This document shows positions 1-5,844 of a DNA stretch of 34,146 bases, one piece after another. The first letter of the stretch is position 1; every line of letters begins with the position of its first letter. This DNA comes from a virus: positions 1 through 34,146 of IMG/VR virus record IMGVR_UViG_3300042923_001782. One strand, 5' to 3'. The position numbers and the translations under genes are program-made. The notes under the pieces are model-generated. The model ran no database searches. It was given only the letters and a program-made list of their open reading frames with translations, and was not told the DNA's origin.

Positions 1-903
1 TTATAATCCAATATCCTCACCTTCACTATTAGATTTATTTTTTGACAAGTTAATAAAAGAGAATAATTTACCTAAAAAAGTTGTTTTATCTGGTTCTGCG
101 ATGTTAATATGACGAACTGACTTTCTTGAAGAGAATTTCTTCCTTGATCTTTGGATTCGATCCTTTCTTTTACCTGGTACTATTGTTTGATTAAAGCCTT
201 TTACATCTATACTACCATATCCAGATTCTACTAGTGCAATACCATTTTCAATTGATTCCTTAAAAACAACTTCTCCAGTATCCTTGTTTGTTTTTCCAAC
301 CTCAAATCCATCTTTATTTTCCATTTCAATATGTAATTGCTTTAATCCATTTTCGTTGATAATACCTTGGTATAAGTTAAACTCCTTTTTACCTGGATTG
401 GGATGAATAAGATGGAATTGCACTTTTGTTATTTTATCAATAGCTAAGAACTCTTCCCTTATTTTCTGTGGAATCGGAATAGGGTTAATGATAACATCTC
501 CTACATAAGGGTCGCTACTCAAAAGTTTAGTAAAAAGCTCTCTGAACTCATAAGCGCTAATTGAACCTGTACTTTCATGTGCTAATATTTCACTTTGCGG
601 ATCATACATGAAAAATGCTGTATGTGCGAGTTCATAGTCTGTTTTTCTCTTCTCTGTTCTATCACCAATTTTTACTTTCTGACTTGTGAATTTTGATTTT
701 GTTACATTCCCAGTAATTATTTCGTTATCATTAATAATTATTTTTTCAACATCAGTAAAAGACCAATTCCAGCTATTTATTTTGAGTGGTTTAGATTCTA
801 GTATTACTCTTGGAATATGCCTTCGAATAATCTCAAATAAGTCCTGACTAAAAATATTAGCATGTACGTTGATTTTTGCTGCAAAAAAAGTTCTTTTATG
901 CAT
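1..903 (-). CDS. Unrecognised 300-aa protein in the lysogeny arm (possible defence or conversion gene)
   Basis: This gene encodes a soluble 300-aa protein with no signal peptide or clear membrane helix. The N-terminal two thirds is mixed alpha/beta. The C-terminus (about 245-285) is very basic and rich in Arg, Lys and Ser, which suggests nucleic-acid contact, and the tail is acidic. I do not recognise a catalytic motif. The general look (a 'FFMYDPQSEILAHE'-like strand, then a 'KVQFHLIHPNP' strand) faintly recalls DUF4747-type proteins, but I cannot confirm this. ATG start at 901-903, with a GGGGGA ribosome site just upstream on the minus strand. It is transcribed leftward, away from the repressor, in the position where temperate phages carry lysogenic-conversion, superinfection-exclusion or anti-phage genes. 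The function is unknown; a defence role is only positional inference. Confidence 0.75.
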   Translation of the reverse strand: MHKRTFFAAKINVHANIFSQDLFEIIRRHIPRVILESKPLKINSWNWSFTDVEKIIINDNEIITGNVTKSKFTSQKVKIGDRTEKRKTDYELAHTAFFMYDPQSEILAHESTGSISAYEFRELFTKLLSSDPYVGDVIINPIPIPQKIREEFLAIDKITKVQFHLIHPNPGKKEFNLYQGIINENGLKQLHIEMENKDGFEVGKTNKDTGEVVFKESIENGIALVESGYGSIDVKGFNQTIVPGKRKDRIQRSRKKFSSRKSVRHINIAEPDKTTFLGKLFSFINLSKNKSNSEGEDIGL

Positions 904-966
904 TACTAAGAATCCCCCAAGTTAATTATCATAATGTATTACCTATATTTTTACAGTGAATATCTA

Positions 967-992
967 AATAAAAACACGCAGAAAAACGCGTG
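967..992 (-). terminator. Leftward terminator downstream of the BRCT gene
   Basis: Stem CACGC (975-979) pairs with GCGTG (988-992) around an 8-nt loop. Read leftward it is followed by a T-rich tract. It closely resembles the terminator after the repressor at 2033-2056 and shares the same A-rich flank, so the two appear to be copies of one ancestral element. Confidence 0.7.
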
Positions 993-1056
993 CCATTTAT
1001 TAGCTTCACTCTTAATAATCTTCCAACTCTTCATCAGCTGCTCTTGTTATTCCGGG
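993..1056 (-). pseudogene. Relic of a repressor gene 3' end
   Basis: Positions 1005-1043 match 2069-2107, the 3' end of the intact repressor gene, at 38 of 39 bases. Read leftward the relic would encode a peptide like EQLMKSWKIIKSEA, against EQLMKIWKIIKSEG in the intact repressor. It has an in-frame TAA slightly upstream, and the original stop has been lost by an apparent one-base deletion. It lies exactly between the stop codon of the BRCT gene and the upstream terminator copy. It is not an expressed gene but a recombination scar: the tail of a related but distinct repressor left behind when the BRCT gene entered this arm. Confidence 0.75.
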
Positions 1057-1971
1057 TTAGTATATTTCATCCCAAAAATCATTTTCATGAATAATAACAA
1101 TCTGCGCTCCTTCTTTTCTTAATTGCACAGCTTTTTCTACTTTTCTGCCGTAACAGGAAAATGCCCAGCAAGGATTTCCTTCGCCACCTACGATTAAGAA
1201 GTCAGTCTTTTTTGTGACACCGTCATTAAAATAGCCGCCTTTATTAACAATGATTTCGGCAATTTCCTTACGTTTAGCTCGGCTGGAAGTGCCAGTAAAC
1301 GAAAATGTTTTATTTTCAAATGTGATGTTAGGACATACCGCACAAATGCCACTGACTGAATACTTGCTTTGTAGCGCTTTTATTTCAAATTCATTGATAT
1401 TATAAGAGATTCTTGTATCTATAAAATTAGCAAAAAAAGCTTTAAGCATATTCTTTTCATCGGTACTAATGATGCCATCTTGTCTAGCACTTACCAGAAG
1501 GCTATCAATCTCGTCAAATGGGTAGGTACCTTTTAAAAATTCACGCTCTTCCATCCAGGAAGCCAATTGATTAATTTCAATCTCACTCAATTCATTGTCA
1601 GACAATAAGCCATGGAGAATTCCTTGAAGTTCTTGAATCGATGATGTGATAATATTGTAGTATTCATCAAATTCATCACCATTAATGATTCTATTACAGA
1701 GCCATAAAATATCCTGTAGTTCTTCCTTTTCTAAATGACCATCTAATAAAGCACTTTCGATAACAGGAATAATTTCTGAAAATGGGGATTTATTTTGTAA
1801 AAATCTATGTAAATTACACCAGTTAGTAATTTCGTCTAGCTCCTCAGAAGTAACAATCCCATCAATTTCGATTCCCTTGATCATACCGATTAACGAATTA
1901 ACAGCCTTATGTACCTCAGCTTTAGAAGTGTAAACTCGATAATCTTCAACTTCTGAATAGTTTTTACTCAC
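1057..1971 (-). CDS. TerB-like tandem helical repeats plus C-terminal BRCT domain protein
   Basis: This is a 304-aa protein. The C-terminal part (about 218-304) is a BRCT domain of the type found in NAD-dependent DNA ligase: a TFSFTGTSSRAKR start, a central NKGGYFNDGVTKKTDFLIVG segment, and a final aromatic FWDEIY. BRCT domains bind phosphopeptides or DNA ends. The N-terminal part (about 20-190) holds two related halves, each with two acidic 'D-G/N-x-x-x-x-E' helical units near residues 37, 77, 125 and 165, resembling TerB or EF-hand-like helical modules. No nuclease or ligase motif is visible. GTG start at 1969-1971 behind an AGGGGGA site. It is transcribed leftward with its own leader and terminator and is framed by duplicated repressor-end sequence, so it looks acquired. 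It may sense DNA damage or modify host DNA handling, but this is inference. Confidence 0.8.
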   Translation of the reverse strand: MSKNYSEVEDYRVYTSKAEVHKAVNSLIGMIKGIEIDGIVTSEELDEITNWCNLHRFLQNKSPFSEIIPVIESALLDGHLEKEELQDILWLCNRIINGDEFDEYYNIITSSIQELQGILHGLLSDNELSEIEINQLASWMEEREFLKGTYPFDEIDSLLVSARQDGIISTDEKNMLKAFFANFIDTRISYNINEFEIKALQSKYSVSGICAVCPNITFENKTFSFTGTSSRAKRKEIAEIIVNKGGYFNDGVTKKTDFLIVGGEGNPCWAFSCYGRKVEKAVQLRKEGAQIVIIHENDFWDEIY

Positions 1972-2009
1972 ACTTACTCCCCCTAATTAGAAAATAACTA
2001 CTAATTTAC

Positions 2010-2034
2010 TATATTTTTACATTTGTGATGTAAA
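2010..2034 (-). promoter_or_regulatory. Possible leftward promoter/operator of the BRCT gene
   Basis: On the minus strand a TTTACA hexamer (2034-2029) could be a -35, with a weak TATAGT or TAGTAA -10 further on. The same place carries an inverted repeat, TTTACA (2016-2021) N7 TGTAAA (2029-2034), which could be a regulator site. Spacing is not ideal for either -10, so the call is weak. Confidence 0.3.
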
Positions 2035-2056
2035 TAAAAACACGCTAGTTGCGTGT
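2033..2056 (-). terminator. Repressor gene terminator
   Basis: ACACGC (2040-2045), loop TAGTT, GCGTGT (2051-2056). Read leftward the hairpin is followed by a T-rich run (complement of 2033-2039). It sits directly after the repressor stop codon at 2060. Confidence 0.8.
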
Positions 2057-2059
2057 ACT

Positions 2060-2407
2060 TTATTTTCCTTCACTCTTAATAATCTTCCAAATCTTCATCA
2101 GCTGCTCCCGTCTTTCAGGAGATTCGTCTTTGATTTCTTTAAAGAAGATATTGAGCTCTGGATCTTCGAATTCTTCTGGTGTTTTATATTTAGATTTATC
2201 TGGAGTAGGGTCGTCTGTTCTTCCAAGAAGATAATCTGTAGATACATTTAATACATCAGCCAAATCATTTAGCATTTCATTTGAAGGCGAACTGTAATTA
2301 TTTTCATAATTACTAATGGTCCCTTTTGTTGTTTTAAGTAATTTTGCAAGACCTTCTTGAGTTAGTTTTTTCTTTTTTCTTGCAATCCTCAAACGATCAG
2401 AAATCAT
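2060..2407 (-). CDS. CI-like prophage repressor (Xre/HTH_3 family)
   Basis: This 115-aa DNA-binding repressor should maintain lysogeny by blocking the rightward early promoter. The N-terminal 60 residues form a five-helix HTH_3 domain: RLRIARKKKKLTQEGLAKLL, recognition helix around TTKGTISNYENN, then LNDLADVLNVSTDYLLGRTD. Residues about 70-115 form a short, charged, probably helical C-terminal part likely used for oligomerisation. It lacks the S24/LexA-type autoprotease domain, so induction must work through another route, for example an antirepressor such as the Rha-like protein at 4165. ATG start at 2405-2407 behind GAGGGTG. It is divergent from the Cro-like gene, with four operator-like sites between them. 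The 3' end has a degenerate second copy near 1005-1043. Confidence 0.93.
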   Translation of the reverse strand: MISDRLRIARKKKKLTQEGLAKLLKTTKGTISNYENNYSSPSNEMLNDLADVLNVSTDYLLGRTDDPTPDKSKYKTPEEFEDPELNIFFKEIKDESPERREQLMKIWKIIKSEGK

Positions 2408-2435
2408 TATTGTATCACCCTCTCATTATGTAAAG

Positions 2436-2450
2436 TACAAGTAAATTGTA
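2436..2450. promoter_or_regulatory. Operator-like site O1
   Basis: TACAAGTAAATTGTA has perfect inverted arms TACAA/TTGTA with a 5-nt centre. It is the closest of four related sites to the repressor start and likely serves repressor autoregulation. Confidence 0.65.
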
Positions 2451-2489
2451 TATTATTTAAGCTATTTATCATATTAAAAAGTAAACAAG

Positions 2490-2504
2490 TACAAGAAAAT
2501 TATA
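2490..2504. promoter_or_regulatory. Operator-like site O2
   Basis: TACAAGAAAATTATA matches O1 with one mismatch in the right arm. It lies just upstream of the -35 of the rightward promoter. Confidence 0.6.
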
Positions 2505-2512
2505 TTTTTATA

Positions 2513-2541
2513 TTGACATACAAGAATCTCATACATATAAT
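2513..2541 (+). promoter_or_regulatory. Rightward early promoter (PR)
   Basis: TTGACA at 2513-2518 and TATAAT at 2536-2541 with exactly 17 bases between: a full sigma-A consensus. It drives the Cro-like gene and the early operon. Operator-like sites lie upstream, inside the spacer and downstream, so bound repressor would occlude it. Confidence 0.93.
2519..2533. promoter_or_regulatory. Operator-like site O3 (inside the promoter spacer)
   Basis: TACAAGAATCTCATA keeps the left half TACAAG, but the right arm has two mismatches. It lies wholly between the -35 and -10 boxes. Confidence 0.5.
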
Positions 2542-2553
2542 TAGGCTATAAAG

Positions 2554-2568
2554 TACAAGATATTTATA
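2554..2568. promoter_or_regulatory. Operator-like site O4
   Basis: TACAAGATATTTATA has the same left arm and a one-mismatch right arm. It lies just after the -10 box, near the expected transcript start. Confidence 0.6.
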
Positions 2569-2584
2569 CAAAGGTGGGGAGAAA

Positions 2585-2827
2585 ATGAGTAAAAATGTCA
2601 GCTTATTGAAAGCTAGAAAAGAGCATGGTTTTACTCAAAAAGATCTAGCTGATAAGTTGAATGTTGAAAAATCAACTATTAGCAATTGGGAAAATGGTTA
2701 TTCCACTCCAAGGCTTGCTGATGCTTTTCGAGTTGCAGATTTATTGGGAAAAGATGTAAATGAACTTTTTTTTGCTCAAAAAGAACAAGAATCTCATACT
2801 AATACTAACGCAGTAAGTACTTCTTAA
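2585..2827 (+). CDS. Cro-like HTH regulator
   Basis: This is an 80-aa Xre-family DNA-binding protein, almost entirely one HTH_3 domain: LLKARKEHGFTQKDLADKLN, recognition helix around EKSTISNWENG, then ADAFRVADLLGKDVNELFF. It ends in a short polar tail rich in Thr, Asn and Ser. It is the first gene behind the strong rightward promoter and divergent from the repressor, the classic Cro position, where it would bind the same operators and lower repressor synthesis at induction. ATG start behind GGTGGGG. An alternative role as a second repressor-type regulator cannot be excluded. Confidence 0.9.
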   Translation: MSKNVSLLKARKEHGFTQKDLADKLNVEKSTISNWENGYSTPRLADAFRVADLLGKDVNELFFAQKEQESHTNTNAVSTS

Positions 2828-2865
2828 TTTACCCAACAAAATAAAAAGTCATGAAAGGAGGACCT

Positions 2866-3135
2866 ATGCTTAGCATTCAAATTAACGAACGTGAGATTGA
2901 GCAACGATTTCTGGAAGAGATGAAGAAACGACTTGATCAAATTGAGACCCGTTGCACTTATTGGGATATGAAGGAGCTCACCAAGCAAACGAACATGAGC
3001 GAAAACTCCATCAAGGAAAAATTTTTCTATGATCCTCGATTTCCAAAATTCAAAATCGGTGGTAAATGGTATTTTCCGTCGAAAGAATGTGAAACGTTCT
3101 TGCTAACTTGGATAAAAGAGCAGCCATCAAATTAA
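2866..3135 (+). CDS. DUF771-family phage protein (excisionase/HTH-like)
   Basis: This is an 89-aa protein of the DUF771 type. The N-terminal half is helical and charged; the C-terminal half contains the family pattern WDMKELTKQTNMSENSIKE followed by DPRFPKFKIGGKWYFP, which resembles the winged-helix excisionase/MerR-like DNA-binding fold. The role is probably transcriptional or DNA-architectural in the early region; the family is not characterised in detail. I chose ATG 2866 rather than an in-frame ATG at 2851, because AAAGGAGG (2854-2861) sits just before 2866 and would overlap the earlier start. Confidence 0.82.
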   Translation: MLSIQINEREIEQRFLEEMKKRLDQIETRCTYWDMKELTKQTNMSENSIKEKFFYDPRFPKFKIGGKWYFPSKECETFLLTWIKEQPSN

Positions 3136-3149
3136 AAGGGGGATTTTAT

Positions 3150-3644
3150 ATGACAGTTGTTAATTGGTCATTTGAAGAATTATCTTTTGATTTCCAAAAC
3201 GATTACGAAAAAGCACGTGAAGATTTTCATGCGTATTCAGCTAAATCTCAATTGCTACATGAAATGATTATGGAGCGTTTTCAAGTAAAAGATTTTGAAT
3301 CGGAAGTTGTGAAAGTTTTAGAGAAAAAGCGTGTGGAAATTCGTGACCAGGCAGACAAATTATATGACGTACAAAAGTACTTAAATAATTTAACAAAGGG
3401 ATATCCATTTAATGTTCCTCCTAGGGTTGGTAGGCATATGGTTAAATTCGGTCTTACTCAAGAACAAGCTGAAATGTTTTTAAACATTCATAAAAGCCAT
3501 ATGGCAGCAATGGGTTCCGAAAACCAAGGGAAGTACTCATTAGCTCATGTTCAAAATGTTATTTGGGATGCAGAGGACGATTGCATAAAAGTTTATTACG
3601 ATGACATCTGGTGGCATTACGATCGTCAAGGTAACTGGTATTGA
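3150..3644 (+). CDS. Hypothetical early phage protein
   Basis: This 164-aa protein is not recognised. The first 95 residues are strongly helical with heptad-like spacing (about 55-95 likely coiled coil). The rest has a short helical stretch containing GLTQEQAEMFLNIHKSH and a C-terminal beta-like, tryptophan- and tyrosine-rich part ending WWHYDRQGNWY. ATG 3150 is chosen because AAAGGGGG (3135-3142) precedes it; the reading frame extends upstream but overlaps the previous gene without a ribosome site. It is part of the early rightward operon. Confidence 0.78.
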   Translation: MTVVNWSFEELSFDFQNDYEKAREDFHAYSAKSQLLHEMIMERFQVKDFESEVVKVLEKKRVEIRDQADKLYDVQKYLNNLTKGYPFNVPPRVGRHMVKFGLTQEQAEMFLNIHKSHMAAMGSENQGKYSLAHVQNVIWDAEDDCIKVYYDDIWWHYDRQGNWY

Positions 3645-3646
3645 TT

Positions 3647-3760
3647 ATGAAAAAATGTCTCCAGTGCGGCAAAGAAATACCAACTTATAAATATTTTTGT
3701 GATATCGATTGTGAGGTCAAGCACACCGACCAATTGAATAGCAGCAATCTCCAGAGGTGA
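3647..3760 (+). CDS. Very small cysteine-rich (zinc-finger-like) protein
   Basis: The frame codes for 37 aa beginning MKKCLQCGKEIP, with CxxC near the start and two further cysteines (CDIDC) at about 18 and 22. This is the layout of a single four-cysteine zinc finger, as in tiny phage zinc ribbons. The start follows the upstream stop by only 2 bases, so translation is probably coupled. Its 3' end overlaps the stem of a terminator. Function unknown. Confidence 0.55.
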   Translation: MKKCLQCGKEIPTYKYFCDIDCEVKHTDQLNSSNLQR

Positions 3761-3776
3761 AAACCTCACTTTTTTT
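3754..3776 (+). terminator. Rho-independent terminator after the first early operon
   Basis: GAGGT (3754-3758), tetraloop GAAA, ACCTC (3763-3767), then AC followed by seven T. The 5' arm includes the stop region of the small cysteine-rich ORF. Confidence 0.8.
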
Positions 3777-3838
3777 CGGCAAAATAATGTCGAATCCTAC
3801 CGTCGATAAATGATTGATGCTGGCGAAAGATTGCGAGA

Positions 3839-3868
3839 TTGATAATTTCATAGGTTGTTTAGTGTAAA
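3839..3868 (+). promoter_or_regulatory. Possible promoter downstream of the early terminator
   Basis: TTGATA (3839-3844), 18-base spacer, TGTAAA (3863-3868). The -35 is good and the -10 weak. It would restart transcription for the Rha-like gene after the terminator at 3754-3776. The stretch 3777-3892 holds no gene I can support. Confidence 0.35.
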
Positions 3869-3892
3869 TATGTCGAAAGTTGGTGAAAGAAA

Positions 3893-4030
3893 ATGAAATT
3901 CAGCAAAGAGGTTTTGGATAAAGTATCTGATGGTGATCAACACACTAAGCTTGTTGCCGTTGAATATTCAACAAGTGTACGTGAGGTGGTAACGGTTGGG
4001 TACATGATTGAGAATCCACAAAATATCTAG
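3893..4030 (+). CDS. Small hypothetical protein (45 aa)
   Basis: An ATG at 3893 behind GGTGAAAG opens a 45-codon frame (MKFSKEVLDKVSDGDQ... to ...ENPQNI). The composition is protein-like, with balanced charge and a beta-like centre (LVAVEYSTSVREVVTVGYM). No family recognised. It lies between the early terminator and the Rha-like gene. Confidence 0.45.
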   Translation: MKFSKEVLDKVSDGDQHTKLVAVEYSTSVREVVTVGYMIENPQNI

Positions 4031-4067
4031 TTCTAATTGTTTAGTAGCTTTTAAGGGGGTGAAACAT

Positions 4068-4151
4068 ATGAAAATCAAGCCTAAAACATGGTTAGCTATG
4101 ACCACTCAGGAACGATTAATGGCTATTTATATCGCTTCAAAACGAAAATAG
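4068..4151 (+). CDS. Tiny ORF (27 aa) before the Rha-like gene
   Basis: A strong AAGGGGGTG site precedes ATG 4068. The product is a 27-aa basic, mostly helical peptide (MKIKPKTWLAMTTQERLMAI...). It ends 13 bases before the next start, and its 3' end overlaps the next ribosome site (GGAGGGG), so it may be a translated leader as much as a functional protein. Confidence 0.45.
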   Translation: MKIKPKTWLAMTTQERLMAIYIASKRK

Positions 4152-4164
4152 GAGGGGAAATTAA

Positions 4165-4938
4165 GTGAACCAATTACAAGTGGTCGAACAAAATGGAAAA
4201 TTGTTGACCGATAGTCGTGAAGTAGCCGAAATGATTGGAAAAGAACATTCACATCTTCTTAGAGATATTCGGAATTATATCGATGTTTTACGTAAATCCA
4301 AAATTGGATTCACCGATTTTTTTATTGAGAGTTTTTATAATGACACTCAAGGTAAACCGAGACCTCATTTTTTTATGAGTAAAAAAGGCTGCGACATGGT
4401 AGCTAATAAGCTCACCGGAGAAAAAGGCGTACTATTTACAGCTACATATGTAACTCAATTTGAACAAATGGAACAAAAATTAAAACAACCTGAAATCTCA
4501 GGCTTAAGTCCGCAATTGCAATATCTCATTCATTTAGAACATAAACAAAATGAGTTTGAGAAAAAACTGGATCGCACCGAAACAAAAGTTACTCAATTAA
4601 CGGAAGGTTTAACCTCGGTTCCAGACCACACAAAAGTCGTTGAAAGAGTAAACGAATATGCTCGATATACACGTCAAGGTCATGATGCTATTTATAACGG
4701 AATTTATAAAATACTGAAAGCTCAGCATGGGATTGATGTGAAAGCGAGAGTGGAAAACGAACGTAGAAAAATTAACGCTGAGTATTATGCAAGAAAAGGA
4801 AAACTATATTCAGAATCTACTCTTAAGCAAAAAGTGAATGGCATTGATGTCATGGTTCGAATGGGAGCTTTGGAGAAGTTTAATACAATTCTGGTGGGCC
4901 TATTAGCGAAAGCTAGAGGATTTGAGGTTGCGGAATGA
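4165..4938 (+). CDS. Rha-family antirepressor-like protein with ORF6C domain
   Basis: This 257-aa protein carries two known phage-regulator domains. Residues 8-105 are a Rha (pRha) domain: LTDSREVAEMIGKEHSHLLRDI, then FFIESFYNDTQGKPRPHFFM and the closing TATYVTQFEQMEQ. Residues about 120-255 contain a coiled-coil linker and an ORF6C-type C-terminal domain (YARYTRQGHDAIYNGIYKIL ... GALEKFNTILVGLLAK). Proteins of this kind act as antirepressors or early regulators; because the repressor here lacks an autoprotease domain, this protein is a sensible candidate for inactivating it on induction. GTG start at 4165 behind GGAGGGG. A long hairpin overlaps its stop codon. Confidence 0.88.
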   Translation: MNQLQVVEQNGKLLTDSREVAEMIGKEHSHLLRDIRNYIDVLRKSKIGFTDFFIESFYNDTQGKPRPHFFMSKKGCDMVANKLTGEKGVLFTATYVTQFEQMEQKLKQPEISGLSPQLQYLIHLEHKQNEFEKKLDRTETKVTQLTEGLTSVPDHTKVVERVNEYARYTRQGHDAIYNGIYKILKAQHGIDVKARVENERRKINAEYYARKGKLYSESTLKQKVNGIDVMVRMGALEKFNTILVGLLAKARGFEVAE

Positions 4939-4964
4939 CACTTGCTGGAACAAGTAGTCATTCC
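4932..4964 (+). other. Long hairpin overlapping the end of the Rha-like gene
   Basis: GGAATGAC-ACTTG (4932-4944), 6-nt loop, CAAGT-A-GTCATTCC (4951-4964): 13 paired bases with one bulged A. No T-tract follows, so it is not a standard terminator. It may protect the transcript 3' end, be an RNase site, or bind a protein. The rest of the gap to 5067 is AT-rich with nothing else I can support. Confidence 0.6.
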
Positions 4965-5067
4965 AAATTAAATCATTTCAAAATAAATCTAAGTTAATAA
5001 TATCCTGAATGTTACATTTTTTCAAATGGATATATTTTAAGAAAACTGATTGGAAGAGGTGGTGGTG

Positions 5068-5844
5068 TTGCATCAAGGCTTCATAAAACTCCATCGTAAA
5101 ATTCAAGACCACTGGATATACCAAGAAAAAAGAAAGTTTTCACGCTATGAAGCTTGGCTAGATCTTCTTATGTCAGCCAACCACAAGGATAATCGATTGG
5201 TACTTGGAAATGAAATTATCCACATAGAAAAAGGTAGTTTTGTTACCTCTGAATTGAAGTTGATGGATCGTTGGGATTGGGGAAAAGGTAAGTTAAGGAC
5301 GTTTTTGGAAATGCTTGAAAATGACGGAATGATTGTTAAAAAATCGGACCGCAAAAAAACCACGATTACCATATGCAACTACTGTATTTATCATCAATTC
5401 GAAAACGAAAACAGACCACAAACAGACCATGAGCGGACTATAAGCGGACTGTCAGCGGACACAAACAAGAATGTAAAGAATGTAAAGAATGTAAAGAATA
5501 ATACTTCTCGTCACAAATTTGAAATTTGCGACATGGAGATGGCAGAACTATTATTTCAAAAAATGTTAGCGAACAACGAAAATGCTAAACAACCAAACTT
5601 AGAAGCTTGGGCAAATGAAGTTAGGCTGATGAGAGAAAAAGATAATCGAACCATTGAGCAGATTCAATACCTCATCAACTGGTCCCAAAACGATTCCTTC
5701 TGGAAGGTTAATATCCTTTCAATGTCCAAGCTTCGTAGTAAGTTTGATCAGTTGGTTATTCGGTGCAAGGAAGATGCACAAAAGAAAAAAACAGCACCTT
5801 TCAAGAAATCGGTTGAAAAGGAGGACTTTGATTTAAGTGACTAA
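5068..5844 (+). CDS. Phage replication initiator (replisome organiser, O/DnaD-like)
   Basis: This protein of about 258 aa should bind the phage origin and recruit the helicase loader and helicase encoded next. Residues about 1-105 form a winged-helix DNA-binding domain (FIKLHRKIQDHWIYQEKRKF ... YEAWLDLLMSANHK ... RWDWGKGKLRTFLEMLENDG). Residues about 112-150 are a low-complexity linker containing an NVK repeat. The C-terminal domain (about 155-245) has the phage replication-protein pattern LEAWANEVRLMRE ... SFWKVNILSMSKLRSKF. The start is uncertain: TTG 5068 is preferred because GAAGAGGTGG precedes it; GTG 5065 or TTG 5050 are in frame. The linker DNA contains five 11-bp repeats and an AT-rich 9-bp repeat, suggesting the origin lies inside the gene. 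Confidence 0.88.
   Translation: MHQGFIKLHRKIQDHWIYQEKRKFSRYEAWLDLLMSANHKDNRLVLGNEIIHIEKGSFVTSELKLMDRWDWGKGKLRTFLEMLENDGMIVKKSDRKKTTITICNYCIYHQFENENRPQTDHERTISGLSADTNKNVKNVKNVKNNTSRHKFEICDMEMAELLFQKMLANNENAKQPNLEAWANEVRLMREKDNRTIEQIQYLINWSQNDSFWKVNILSMSKLRSKFDQLVIRCKEDAQKKKTAPFKKSVEKEDFDLSD
5410..5464 (+). repeat. Five 11-bp iteron-like direct repeats (candidate replication origin)
   Basis: Five units follow each other with an exact 11-base period starting at 5410, 5421, 5432, 5443 and 5454. The first two begin AACAGACCA and the last three AGCGGAC; all share A-R-C-R-GAC. As 11 is not a multiple of three, the period cannot come from a repeated peptide, which points to selection on the DNA. Iterons spaced at one helical turn inside an initiator gene are typical of phage origins. 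Confidence 0.65.
5467..5499 (+). repeat. AT-rich 9-bp tandem repeat (candidate unwinding element)
   Basis: AAGAATGTA is repeated three times (5467-5475, 5476-5484, 5485-5493) plus a partial AAGAAT. It encodes a Lys-Asn-Val repeat in the linker of the initiator. It is adjacent to the 11-bp iterons on the AT-rich side, the usual place of a DNA-unwinding element. Confidence 0.75.

Noticed and set aside
3788-3877. Two TGTCGAA sequences (3788-3794, 3871-3877) matching the Spo0A box, plus another near 15319
   Set aside because: A seven-base match is expected a few times in a window this size, and spacing and position do not fit a clear promoter.
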